64,000 bases of DNA from Amycolatopsis taiwanensis DSM 45107 (GTDB lineage: Bacteria; Actinomycetota; Actinomycetes; Mycobacteriales; Pseudonocardiaceae), in contig NZ_JAFB01000023.1 of assembly GCF_000519205.1 (NCBI RefSeq), positions 62,001 to 126,000 on the forward strand. Reading direction: 5' to 3'. This document shows positions 8,124 through 19,490 of the stretch, piece after piece. A program made the translations under genes and the position numbers. Position 1 is the first letter of the stretch. Each line of letters starts with the position of its first letter. A model generated the notes under the pieces. The model saw only the letters and a list, made by a program, of their open reading frames with translations, was not told the DNA's origin and searched no databases.

Positions 8124-9080
8124 TCATTTGGGCCACCGTTCGGGGTAGCCGAAGGTCGGGGCGCTGACGTCGTCCAGCGCCGATTTGATCGCCGTGGGCA
8201 GCGTGATCTCCTCCGCCGCCAGCGACCCGGCGAGCTGCGCGGCATCGCGCGCGCCGACCACCGGTGCCGCGACGCCGGGCCGGTCGCGTACCCAGGCGAG
8301 CGCGACGGCCAGGGGAGAGGTGCCAAGGCCGTCGGCGGCCGTGGCCACCGCCTCCACGATGCGGGCCGCGCGCTCGGTCCGGTGCTGCTCCACGTATCCC
8401 GCATAGGCGCGGGACGCGCCGCGCGAGTCCGCCGGGGTTCCGGTCCGGTACTTGCCGGTGAGCACGCCGCGGCCGAGCGGTGCCCACGGCAGCAGCCCGA
8501 TCCCGTGGTGCGCGGCCGCCGGCACCACCTCGCGCTCGACGCCGCGTTCCACCAGCGAGTACTCGACCTGGGTGGACACCAGCGAACAGCTCCCGGCCGC
8601 GGTCGCCAGCTGCCAGCCGGCGTAGTTCGACACCCCGACATAGCGGACCTTGCCCGAGGTTACCGCGTAGTCGAGGGCGGAAAGCGTTTCTTCCAGCGGC
8701 ACGCTTTCATCCCAGGCGTGCAGCTGCCACAGGTCGACGTGGTCGACGCCCAGGCGGCGCAGCGAGCCGTCGAGCGCGGTCAGCAGCGCGCCCCTGGACG
8801 CGCCGCCGCCGAACGGCCCGTCGCTGCGCCGGGCCACCGCCTTGGTGGCGAGCACGATCTCCTCGCGCGGCACCAGGTCCGGCAGCAGGGACCCGAGGAT
8901 CCGTTCGGCCTCACCCTCGGCGTAGATGTCGGCGGTGTCCACCAACGTTCCGCCGGCGTCGACGAACGCGACGAGCTGGCTGGCGGCCTCGTCGGCGTCG
9001 GTGACCTCGCCCCAGGTCATGGTGCCGAGAGCCATCCGGGAGACTCGGAGTCCCGACCGGCCCAGGCGTCGCTTTTCCAT
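8124..9080 (-). CDS. Aldo/keto reductase
   Basis: A 318-residue NADPH-dependent AKR with a TIM barrel. The catalytic tetrad is visible: D and Y in VDTADIYAEG, K in LATKAVA and H in WQLHAWD; VGVSNY and the C-terminal cofactor motif around VVGARDAAQL are also present. It starts at ATG 9080 (MEKRRLGRSGLRVS, the usual AKR start). It is divergent from the phosphomutase. Physiological substrate unknown. Confidence 0.95.
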   Translation of the reverse strand: MEKRRLGRSGLRVSRMALGTMTWGEVTDADEAASQLVAFVDAGGTLVDTADIYAEGEAERILGSLLPDLVPREEIVLATKAVARRSDGPFGGGASRGALLTALDGSLRRLGVDHVDLWQLHAWDESVPLEETLSALDYAVTSGKVRYVGVSNYAGWQLATAAGSCSLVSTQVEYSLVERGVEREVVPAAAHHGIGLLPWAPLGRGVLTGKYRTGTPADSRGASRAYAGYVEQHRTERAARIVEAVATAADGLGTSPLAVALAWVRDRPGVAAPVVGARDAAQLAGSLAAEEITLPTAIKSALDDVSAPTFGYPERWPK

Positions 9081-9191
9081 GGACAGAGAGTAACCGCGCG
9101 GTGTTTTGTGAGGCCCGAGGGTGGCGCGAGGGGGCGCCGGCTCACCACCACCCTCGATCCGGACGCTGCGTGTCGCGGTTACCCTCCAGGC

Positions 9192-9902
9192 GTGGCAACC
9201 GTGATTCTCCTCCGGCACGGCCGGTCGACCGCGAACGGCTCGGGCGTGCTGGCCGGCCGCACACCGAAAGTGGGTCTGGATGAGACCGGCCGTGACCAGG
9301 CCGGGGCGCTGTGCCGGCGGCTGGCCGGCGTGCCGCTGGCCGAGGTGGTCTCCTCGCCGCTGCTGCGCTGCAAGCAGACCGTCGCGCCGCTGCTGGCCGA
9401 GCGTGGGCTGACCCGCACCGTGGACCCCCGGCTGTCCGAAGTGGACTATGGCGAGTGGACGGGCCGGGAGTTGAAGACCCTGGTCAAGGAGCCGCTGTGG
9501 CGGGTGGTCCAGGCTCATCCGTCGGCGGCGGTGTTCCCCGGCGGCGAGGGGCTGGCGGGGATGCAGGCGCGTGCGGTCACCGCGATCCGTGAACACGACG
9601 CGCGGATCACCGCGGAGTACGGCGAGGAGGCGGTGTGGCTGATCTGCAGTCACGGCGACGTGCTCAAGGCGATCCTCGCCGACGCGCTCGGCCAGCATCT
9701 GGACTCGTTTCAGCGGATCGTCGTCGACCCGGCGTCGGTCTCGGTCGTGCGGTACACCGAGACGCGCCCGTTCGTGGTGCGCATGAACGACCACGGTGGC
9801 GATTTCGCCGGGATAGTGCCCGAGAAGCCGAAGCGCGGTAGGAAGAAAGGGTCCTCCGACGCCGAGATCGGGGGCTCCACCGGACAAAGGGACCGTGTTT
9901 GA
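9192..9902 (+). CDS. Histidine phosphatase, MSMEG_4193-type putative phosphomutase
   Basis: A 236-residue histidine phosphatase. The catalytic RHG motif (LLRHGRSTAN) is at residues 6-15, SPLLRCKQT follows, the acid region is SEVDYGEWTGREL and the second histidine is in CSHGD. Pattern and length match the actinobacterial MSMEG_4193 family. The C-terminal tail is basic (KPKRGRKKG). In most actinobacteria this gene is followed directly by DUF3090 and SCO1664 genes; here those are at 42552 and 43134, over 32 kb away. GTG at 9192 is the only start that fits the family N-terminus. It overlaps the M3 peptidase start by one base (TGATG). Confidence 0.92.
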   Translation: MATVILLRHGRSTANGSGVLAGRTPKVGLDETGRDQAGALCRRLAGVPLAEVVSSPLLRCKQTVAPLLAERGLTRTVDPRLSEVDYGEWTGRELKTLVKEPLWRVVQAHPSAAVFPGGEGLAGMQARAVTAIREHDARITAEYGEEAVWLICSHGDVLKAILADALGQHLDSFQRIVVDPASVSVVRYTETRPFVVRMNDHGGDFAGIVPEKPKRGRKKGSSDAEIGGSTGQRDRV

Positions 9903-11959
9903 TGACGCCGGACAATCCGTTCGCCACCGCAAGTGACCTGCCCTTCGGGCTGCCGCCGTTCGACCGCATCACCGACGAGCATTTCGCGCCGGCCTTCGAA
10001 GCGGGTCTGACCGAGCACGCGGCCGAGATCGAGGCGATCGCGGGCAACCCCGAGCCGGCCACGTTCGAGAACACGATCGTGGCGCTGGAGCGGTCCGGGC
10101 GGCTGCTGCACCGGGTGTCCATCGTGTTCTTCAACCTGACCTCTTCGGACACCAACCCGGTGCTGCAGCGGTTGCAGGCCGATATCGCGCCGCGCCTGGC
10201 CGTCCACTCCGACGCGATCCACCTGAATCCGGACCTGTTCGCCCGCGTGCGCGAGTTGTACGAGCGGCGCGAGTCGCTCGCCCTGGACCCGGAGTCGGCG
10301 TGGCTGCTGGAACGGGTGCACACCGACTTCCGGCGGGCGGGTGCCGGGCTGGCGGAACCCGACCAGCAGCGGCTGCGCCTGCTCAACGAGGAGTTGTCCG
10401 CCCTGAGCACCGAGTTCCAGGAGAACTTGTTGCGGGACACCAATGATCTCGCGGTTTTCGTGGACGACGCCGCCGAGTTGGCGGGGCTGTCGGCCGACGC
10501 GATCGCGGCCGCGGGTGAGGCCGCGAACGCGCGCGGCGAGCACGGCAAATATCTGCTGAACCTCAGCCTGCCCACTTCGCAGCCGCTGCTGGCATCGCTG
10601 GAGAACCGCGCGCTTCGCGAGCGGGTGTTCACCGCGTCTTCGGTGCGCGGCAACCGGGGCAACGACAGCGACAACAACGCGGTGCTGGCGCGGATCGCGG
10701 CGCTGCGGGCCGAGCGTGCGGCGTTACTGGGCTACCCACACCACGCGGCGTATGTGATCGCCGACCAGACAGCCGGTACTTCGGAGGCGGCCGTCGGGCT
10801 GCTGGAGCGACTCGCCCCGGCAGCCGTGGCCAACGCGCGGCGCGAAGCCGAGGAACTCCAGAGCCTTCTCGAACGGGACGTGCCCGGCGCGCGTCTGGAG
10901 CCCTGGGACTGGGCGTTCTACGCGGAGCGGGTGCGCAAGGCCCGCTACGACCTCGACGACGCCACGCTGCGGCCGTATTTCGAGCTGGACCGGGTCATCC
11001 GCGACGGCGTTTTCTACGCCGCGAACCGGCTTTACGGCCTGAGCTTCACCGAGCGCCACGACCTGCCGGTTTACCACCCGGACGTGCGGGTGTTCGAGGT
11101 GTCCGACGCCGACGGCAGTCCGCTCGGGCTGTTCCTGGGCGACTACTACACCCGTGACTCCAAGCGCGGCGGCGCGTGGATGAACACCTTCGTCGACGAG
11201 TCGGGCCTGCTCGGTGAGCGTCCCGTGGTGGTCAACAACCTCAACATCGCCAAGCCGCCGTCCGGCGAGCCGACGCTGCTGACGCTCGACGAGGTGACCA
11301 CGGCGTTCCACGAGTTCGGCCATGCGCTGCACGGGCTGTTGTCGGCGGTGCGGTACCCGACGTTCTCCGGCACCAGCGTGCCGCGCGACTTCGTCGAGTA
11401 TCCGTCGCAGGTCAACGAGATGTGGATGCTGTGGCCCGAGGTCCTGACGAACTACGCGCGCCACTACCGCACCGGCGAGCCGTTGCCGTCGCACCTGGTC
11501 GACCGGTTGCAGGAGGCGGCCCGGTACGGCGAGGGCTTCTCCACCACCGAGTACCTGGCCGCCGCGCTGCTGGACCAGGCCTGGCACGGGCTGTCCGCCG
11601 ATGATCGCGTGGAAAATGTCGGCCGGTTCGAGGCGGCGGCGCTGGAGAAGGCCGGCGTTGCGTTGCCCACGGTGCCGCCGCGTTACCGCAGCACGTATTT
11701 CGCGCACGTGTTCAGCGGTGGTTACTCGGCGGGTTACTACTCCTACATCTGGAGTGAGGTGCTCGACGCCGACACCGTGGAATGGTTCAAGGAGAACGGC
11801 GGTCTCAAACGGGAGAACGGCGACCATTTCCGCCGTGAGCTGCTCAGCCGCGGCGGCAGCCTGGACTCGATGGCCGCGTACCGCTCCTTCCGCGGCCGCG
11901 ACCCGGAGATCCAGCCGCTGCTGACCCGCCGCGGGCTCACGGTGGAGGAGCCGGCGTAG
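9902..11959 (+). CDS. M3 family metallopeptidase (peptidyl-dipeptidase/oligopeptidase)
   Basis: A 685-residue cytosolic zinc endopeptidase like Dcp/OpdA, which breaks down oligopeptides. The zinc motif HEFGHALH is near residues 470-477, followed by the distal glutamate region (DFVEYPSQVNE) and the substrate-loop signature HVFSGGYSAGYYSYIWSE. The N-terminus has the family phrase PFGLPPFDRITDEHFAPAF. ATG at 9902 shares a base with the phosphomutase stop. It likely processes peptides imported by the ABC systems in this region, though this functional link is inference. Confidence 0.95.
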   Translation: MTPDNPFATASDLPFGLPPFDRITDEHFAPAFEAGLTEHAAEIEAIAGNPEPATFENTIVALERSGRLLHRVSIVFFNLTSSDTNPVLQRLQADIAPRLAVHSDAIHLNPDLFARVRELYERRESLALDPESAWLLERVHTDFRRAGAGLAEPDQQRLRLLNEELSALSTEFQENLLRDTNDLAVFVDDAAELAGLSADAIAAAGEAANARGEHGKYLLNLSLPTSQPLLASLENRALRERVFTASSVRGNRGNDSDNNAVLARIAALRAERAALLGYPHHAAYVIADQTAGTSEAAVGLLERLAPAAVANARREAEELQSLLERDVPGARLEPWDWAFYAERVRKARYDLDDATLRPYFELDRVIRDGVFYAANRLYGLSFTERHDLPVYHPDVRVFEVSDADGSPLGLFLGDYYTRDSKRGGAWMNTFVDESGLLGERPVVVNNLNIAKPPSGEPTLLTLDEVTTAFHEFGHALHGLLSAVRYPTFSGTSVPRDFVEYPSQVNEMWMLWPEVLTNYARHYRTGEPLPSHLVDRLQEAARYGEGFSTTEYLAAALLDQAWHGLSADDRVENVGRFEAAALEKAGVALPTVPPRYRSTYFAHVFSGGYSAGYYSYIWSEVLDADTVEWFKENGGLKRENGDHFRRELLSRGGSLDSMAAYRSFRGRDPEIQPLLTRRGLTVEEPA

Positions 11960-11979
11960 TACTCGGCCAAAAGCCGGGC

Positions 11980-12020
11980 GTCGCGGAGCCGGGAGCACAA
12001 GGTGTGGCCGGCTCCGCGAC
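11980..12020. terminator. 13-bp perfect stem between convergent M3 peptidase and DUF899 genes
   Basis: GTCGCGGAGCCGG (11980-11992) pairs with CCGGCTCCGCGAC (12008-12020) around a 15-base loop, starting about 20 bases after the M3 stop. There is no T-run. It is a likely bidirectional terminator. Confidence 0.7.
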
Positions 12021-12061
12021 ATCCGCTACCCGCACTGCCACGTAACCACTTCGAAAAGTTT

Positions 12062-12928
12062 CTAGTGGCAATGGTGGGGCCGGCTCGGTGGCCCGGTGCG
12101 GGTGGTGCCGAGGTCGTCGGAGTGCCCGGCTTCGAGCCGTGGCCACTGGCCGATCGGGCGTCCCGCCGGCCACCGGGACACCGGTGGCCAATCGGGCGAG
12201 CCGCCGTCGGTCCGCGTGTTCGAGCACCGTTGTGGCCGCCCGGGCGGCGAGTCCTCCCACGGCTCCTGGCGTCCGTACACGGTGAGGTCCATGAGCGCGT
12301 AGCTGTAGTCCAGTGCCTCCACACCGCGCCGGGTCGTCCAATAGGTTTCGAAGACGCGGTCACCCTCGCGTACGTAGCACACCAGGTGGAACAAGCCGAT
12401 CTGGCGCCCGACCAGGAGCGCGTCGAGGGACGGTTGCGCCGAGTACCAGGGCATGTGCCAGCCCATGAAGTCGCGGTAGCGGACGCTCTCGTCGTACGAG
12501 AGTTCGGAATCCGCCGGGCCGACCGCCGTGTTGCGACCCTGGCAGAAGACCGCGTAGGTGATGTCGCGGGAGTGCAGGTAGGACAGTTCGGCGACCTGGC
12601 TGGTGTAGAACGTGCAGCCTTCACACTGCTCGGCCGCCGGACGGCCGGGGTTCCACATGAAGTAGTAGGCGATGAGCTGCCTACGCCCCTCGAACGCGTC
12701 GAGCAAGGTGAGCGGCCCGTTTGGCCCGATCAGCTCGAGGTCGGCGTCTACCTCGACCATGGGCAGGCGCCGCCGGGCCGCGGCGATCGCGTCGCCTTCC
12801 CGGGTGTGCGCCTTCTCCCGTGAACGCAGCTTGTCGAGTTCAGCCTGAAAGCTGGCGCGGTCGACAACGCGAGGCTGGGCACGTGCGGCCGAACTGTGAG
12901 AAGCGGAGGCGTCGAATCGGTTGTTCAT
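12062..12928 (-). CDS. DUF899 family thioredoxin-like protein
   Basis: A 288-residue DUF899 protein. The thioredoxin-like core has the CxxC-type pair C102 and C105 (QCEGCTFYTSQV), the FMWNPGRP segment, DFMGWHMPWYS and the terminal YGRQEPWEDSP. Function is unknown; members are often near ArsR/SRPBCC genes, as here. After EDSPPGRPQ the last 55 or so residues are rich in P, R, T and W and are encoded by DNA with internal inverted repeats (TGGCC/GGCCA around 12140-12190), so the native C-terminus is uncertain. ATG at 12928 is favoured; GTG at 12937 is possible. Confidence 0.85.
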   Translation of the reverse strand: MNNRFDASASHSSAARAQPRVVDRASFQAELDKLRSREKAHTREGDAIAAARRRLPMVEVDADLELIGPNGPLTLLDAFEGRRQLIAYYFMWNPGRPAAEQCEGCTFYTSQVAELSYLHSRDITYAVFCQGRNTAVGPADSELSYDESVRYRDFMGWHMPWYSAQPSLDALLVGRQIGLFHLVCYVREGDRVFETYWTTRRGVEALDYSYALMDLTVYGRQEPWEDSPPGRPQRCSNTRTDGGSPDWPPVSRWPAGRPIGQWPRLEAGHSDDLGTTRTGPPSRPHHCH

Positions 12929-13017
12929 GGTGACCACTTCAACTCGTTTGGGAAAATCGCAACGACAGATACGGCATTTCCGTGGCGTGAAAGGCGAAAA
13001 GTGGATTGCTGGACGGA

Positions 13018-13365
13018 TTACCGCAGGTCCCGCTCGGCCGCCTCGGCAGCACGCTTGATCTTGGCCAGGCGGCGGTCCCAGTCGGCCGCGAGCGTGGCCA
13101 TCCAGCGGGCCGTCATGTTCAGCGCCTCGGTACGCACCGTGTACCGGACCTCGCGCCCCACCTTGATGCCGTCGACCAGCCCTGCTGAGTCGAGGACGGC
13201 GAGGTGTTTGACCACCGCCTGGCGGGAGACCGGCAGCCGGTCGGCGAGTGTCGTCGCGGTGGCCTGGCCGTGTGCGGCGAGCAGGTCCAGCAGTTGACGG
13301 CGGGTCGGCTCGGCCAGGGCGGTGAGGACGCTGTCGACATCTGCCGGGTCGCGACGTTGGTCCAT
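13018..13365 (-). CDS. ArsR family winged-helix regulator
   Basis: A 115-residue ArsR/SmtB-type repressor. The core is ALAEPTRRQLLDLLAAHG, then the recognition helix LPVSRQAVVKHLAVLDSAGL and the wing KVGREVRYTV. No cysteine-based metal site is visible, so it is of the metal-independent type often paired with SRPBCC proteins. It follows the SRPBCC gene by 9 bp in the same operon and probably binds the palindromes at 13841-13892. Confidence 0.93.
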   Translation of the reverse strand: MDQRRDPADVDSVLTALAEPTRRQLLDLLAAHGQATATTLADRLPVSRQAVVKHLAVLDSAGLVDGIKVGREVRYTVRTEALNMTARWMATLAADWDRRLAKIKRAAEAAERDLR

Positions 13366-13374
13366 GACGTTGGG

Positions 13375-13809
13375 TTACTCAGCGCGGGCGGCGAGAGCCG
13401 CGATGCACTGCTCCCATCCGGTGACGTGGTCGCTGATCACGTTGCGGCGGTTGTCGTCGGAGGTCGGCAGGGTTGCGAACCCGCTCTCCACGACGCGTAA
13501 CCGGGTGCCGTCGCCCTCGGGCGTCAGGGTGAACTCCACGAGGGTGGAGTTGTCCTCGCGTAGTTCTTCGCCGGGGAACGCACTTACCCACCGATACGCC
13601 AGGTAATTCGGCGGGTCGGCCTTCTCCACCCGCATCGGGAAGTCACCGTGCTCTGAGTGCCGGGCCACCAGGGTCTGACCTTCCGTGACCGTGGTGCCGC
13701 GAACGCGCTCGTCGTCGGTAACCCAGAACCCGGGCTCGGCCACCAGTGACCAGACCCGTTCCGGCGCTGCCGCGATCAGAATCTCGCGCTCGATGCGGTC
13801 GTCGGTCAT
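13375..13809 (-). CDS. SRPBCC (AHSA1-like) domain protein
   Basis: A 144-residue START/AHSA1-type small-ligand-binding protein. It has IEREILIAAAPERVWSLVAE at the N-terminus, the strand pattern RVEKADPPNYLAYRW and TRLRVVESGF, and a C-terminal long helix (VTGWEQCIAALAARA). ArsR/SRPBCC pairs are common in actinomycetes but their ligand is usually unknown. The ATG at 13809 has AGGAG (on the minus strand) before it. It is the first gene of the two-gene operon. Confidence 0.92.
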   Translation of the reverse strand: MTDDRIEREILIAAAPERVWSLVAEPGFWVTDDERVRGTTVTEGQTLVARHSEHGDFPMRVEKADPPNYLAYRWVSAFPGEELREDNSTLVEFTLTPEGDGTRLRVVESGFATLPTSDDNRRNVISDHVTGWEQCIAALAARAE

Positions 13810-13840
13810 GAGAGTCTCCTTCGCTTCCGCTCCAACTAAG

Positions 13841-13892
13841 TGCAACCCTAGGGTTGCATATATGTGGCGGCACGTGCAACCTATGGGTTGCA
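13841..13892. promoter_or_regulatory. Two tandem palindromic operators upstream of SRPBCC-ArsR operon
   Basis: TGCAACCCTAGGGTTGCA (13841-13858) is a perfect 18-bp palindrome. TGCAACCTATGGGTTGCA (13875-13892) is the same box with two central changes. Their centres are 34 bp apart, and they lie 32-83 bp upstream of the SRPBCC start. This is what an autoregulatory ArsR operator pair would look like. Binding is inference. Confidence 0.85.
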
Positions 13893-13922
13893 CTTTTTGG
13901 TCGGAAGCTGCTCTTGGAGGGC

Positions 13923-15128
13923 TCAACGGGCTTGGCGGCGCTGCAGGGCGGTGACGGCGGCAAGCCATGCGGTGGCGACCGCGGCGAGCCCGAGCATCGC
14001 GAGCAGCAGGCTCGACGGTGACCGGTGCAGGTGATTCTCGGCCAGCGCAAGTAGAAACGGCAGCGCGAAGCCGAGGTAGCTCACCACCTGATACGTCGCG
14101 GTCGCCGTGCCCAGTGACCGGGGGTCGGCGATGTGCTGTACCTCTGCCAGCCCGGCGAACTGGGTGACGCCGTAGGCGACGCCCAGCACGAGTGACGCCA
14201 GCACGACCATCAGGGGTGACCGGGCGTGCGCCGCCCACGCCGCGCATCCGATGCCCAGCAACACCAGGGCCATCGAGGCGGGCAACAGCCGGACTCCGCG
14301 CGGGCGGCGGAGGAACGCTCTGGCCAATGGCTGGGCGGCGATGCCGGCGATGGCGGGCACGCCGGTCACGAACGCGCTGAACATCAGCGCTTGACCACCG
14401 ACGCGGTCCACGACCAGCGCCGGCAGGTAGGCGAGCCCGATCGCCGCGGTCCCGAACACCCACGGCGCGAACGGCAGCACGACCAGCAGGAAATGCCGGC
14501 GGAGCCCGCGCGCTCCGGGGGCGGCGGCGACCGGTTTCGCGCTGGTGCGAGCGGGGTCCGGCGTTCGCCAGACCGCGGCGGTGGCGGTGGTCAGGACGAC
14601 CAGGTGCCCAACGTAGGCAGTCACGGTGGGGGAGGGCAGCCATTGCGCGCACAGGCCCGCGACCAGTGGCCCGCCGGCGAACCCGGTGGTCATGGCGATC
14701 GTCGACCGGCGCGGGCCGGCCGAGGCGTCCCCGGACTCGGCCGACAGCTCCTTCAACCAGGCCGCCCCGGTGCCGAAGGCGAGGCCACTGGCGACTCCGG
14801 CCAAAAACCGCCCGGTGAACAGCAACTCAGGGTGCCGGCCGCCGGCCATGAGCAGGCAGGTGGCCACCAGCGAGGCCAGCAGCGCGGGCAGGACGACGCG
14901 TCGCCGCCCGATCCGGTCGGACAGGCGGCCGCCGGCCAGCAGCGCGGGCACCAGCCCGACCGCGTACAGGCCGAACATCGCGTCGAGGGCGGCCGGCGAG
15001 AGACCGAGCTGGGTGGAGTACAGCACGATGAGCGGGGCGAACTGGTTCGCGCCCCAGCCGACGGCCGCCAGTGCCGCTCCCGCGCCGAGCCAGGCTCGAA
15101 CGGGAGCCGATGTTTGCGTAACGATCAC
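13923..15128 (-). CDS. MFS transporter (drug exporter-like)
   Basis: A 401-residue major facilitator protein with about 12 membrane helices. The loop 2-3 motif A is GGRLSDRIGRRRVV and a degenerate copy follows the central loop. Substrate is unknown; the 12-helix pattern and size fit the AraJ/Bcr-type exporters. GTG at 15128 begins VIVTQTSAPV and is chosen because upstream sequence belongs to the divergent promoter region. It is divergent from a GlxA-type regulator 71 bp away, which may control it. Confidence 0.85.
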   Translation of the reverse strand: MIVTQTSAPVRAWLGAGAALAAVGWGANQFAPLIVLYSTQLGLSPAALDAMFGLYAVGLVPALLAGGRLSDRIGRRRVVLPALLASLVATCLLMAGGRHPELLFTGRFLAGVASGLAFGTGAAWLKELSAESGDASAGPRRSTIAMTTGFAGGPLVAGLCAQWLPSPTVTAYVGHLVVLTTATAAVWRTPDPARTSAKPVAAAPGARGLRRHFLLVVLPFAPWVFGTAAIGLAYLPALVVDRVGGQALMFSAFVTGVPAIAGIAAQPLARAFLRRPRGVRLLPASMALVLLGIGCAAWAAHARSPLMVVLASLVLGVAYGVTQFAGLAEVQHIADPRSLGTATATYQVVSYLGFALPFLLALAENHLHRSPSSLLLAMLGLAAVATAWLAAVTALQRRQAR

Positions 15129-15199
15129 GCCTGCCAGGGTGCGCTCGCCGCAAACCGCACGACAGTGTCTGATCTGACTACAAGCGTATAGTTTCGGAC

Positions 15200-16180
15200 A
15201 TGGCTGTGGTCGCTCTGGCGTTGTCCGACGGGGTGCCGCTGTACGAGCTGGCGGCGCCATGTGCTGTCTTCGGCACCAACCGCACCGGGATCACCGGCAC
15301 GGACTGGTACGACTTCCGGGTCTGCGGGCCGGCCGGTGCGCGGGTGGACCGGTGGTTTCGCAGTGCGACGGAACACACCTACGCCGACCTGGTCACCGCC
15401 GACACCGTGGTCGTTCCCGCCTGCCACGACGGCGCCCTGTGCCCGCCGCCGGATCTGGTCGGCGCGGTCCGCGCGGCCTACGACCGCGGCGCCCGCGTGA
15501 TGTCGATCTGCACCGGTGCGTTCGTGCTGGCCCAAGCCGGCTTGCTCGACGGCCGGCGGGCGGTGACCCACTGGCAGCATGCGGCCACCCTCGCCGAGCG
15601 ATACCCCGCGGTCACCGTCGACCCCGATGTGCTCTACGTGGACGAAGGCCGGGTGCTCACCTCGGCGGGCAAGTCCGCCGGGACCGACCTGTGCCTGCAC
15701 GTGGTGCGCCGCGACTACGGTGCCGCGGTCGCCAACGAGATCGCCCGCCGCCTGGTCACGCCGCCACACCGCGACGGCGGCCAGGCCCAGTACATAACGA
15801 CGAAGGTGGCGAAGTCGTCGTCCGACAGTCTGGCCCCGGCGATGGACTGGGCGCTGAGCCATCTCGACGAGCCAATCACCGTCGACGACCTGGCGGCCCG
15901 GGCGCACCTGACCCCGCGCACGCTCAACCGCCACTTCCACGCGCGGATCGGCACCAACCCGTTGGCGTGGCTGCACGAGCAGCGCCTGCGCCGGGCGCAG
16001 GAACTGCTGGAACAGACTGACCACAGCGTCGAGTTCGTCGCCCGGCGATCCGGCTTCGCCACCGCCGCCACGCTGCGACGGCACTTCCGCCAAAGCGTGG
16101 GGGTCACGCCGGACGCCTACCGGAAAACCTTCACCCGCCAAGCCGCTGCCGGAACCCAGGCGTCCACAAAGGACGGATAA
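15200..16180 (+). CDS. GlxA family transcriptional regulator (DJ-1/PfpI plus AraC HTH)
   Basis: A 326-residue regulator with an N-terminal DJ-1/PfpI-like domain (about 1-185, including VMSICTGAFVLAQAG with the nucleophile-elbow cysteine, and a TSAGKSAGTDLCLHVV segment) and a C-terminal AraC double helix-turn-helix (about 220-315: ITVDDLAARAHLTPRTLNR and VEFVARRSGFATAATLRRHF). Such proteins sense small nitrogenous or aldehyde compounds and usually control an adjacent gene, here probably the divergent MFS exporter. Confidence 0.93.
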   Translation: MAVVALALSDGVPLYELAAPCAVFGTNRTGITGTDWYDFRVCGPAGARVDRWFRSATEHTYADLVTADTVVVPACHDGALCPPPDLVGAVRAAYDRGARVMSICTGAFVLAQAGLLDGRRAVTHWQHAATLAERYPAVTVDPDVLYVDEGRVLTSAGKSAGTDLCLHVVRRDYGAAVANEIARRLVTPPHRDGGQAQYITTKVAKSSSDSLAPAMDWALSHLDEPITVDDLAARAHLTPRTLNRHFHARIGTNPLAWLHEQRLRRAQELLEQTDHSVEFVARRSGFATAATLRRHFRQSVGVTPDAYRKTFTRQAAAGTQASTKDG

Positions 16181-16188
16181 CACAGGAA

Positions 16189-16210
16189 GGCCGGGTCCGC
16201 GGACCCGGCC
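16189..16210. terminator. 22-bp perfect palindrome between glxA-like and mdh genes
   Basis: GGCCGGGTCCG (16189-16199) is the exact complement of the following CGGACCCGGCC (16200-16210), and CCCTT follows. It lies 8 bases after the regulator stop and about 25 bases beyond the mdh stop, between convergent genes, so it probably terminates both. Confidence 0.75.
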
Positions 16211-16234
16211 CCCTTGACGGACGATTCGGTCAGG

Positions 16235-19480
<3,246 letters not shown>

Positions 19481-19490
<10 letters not shown>

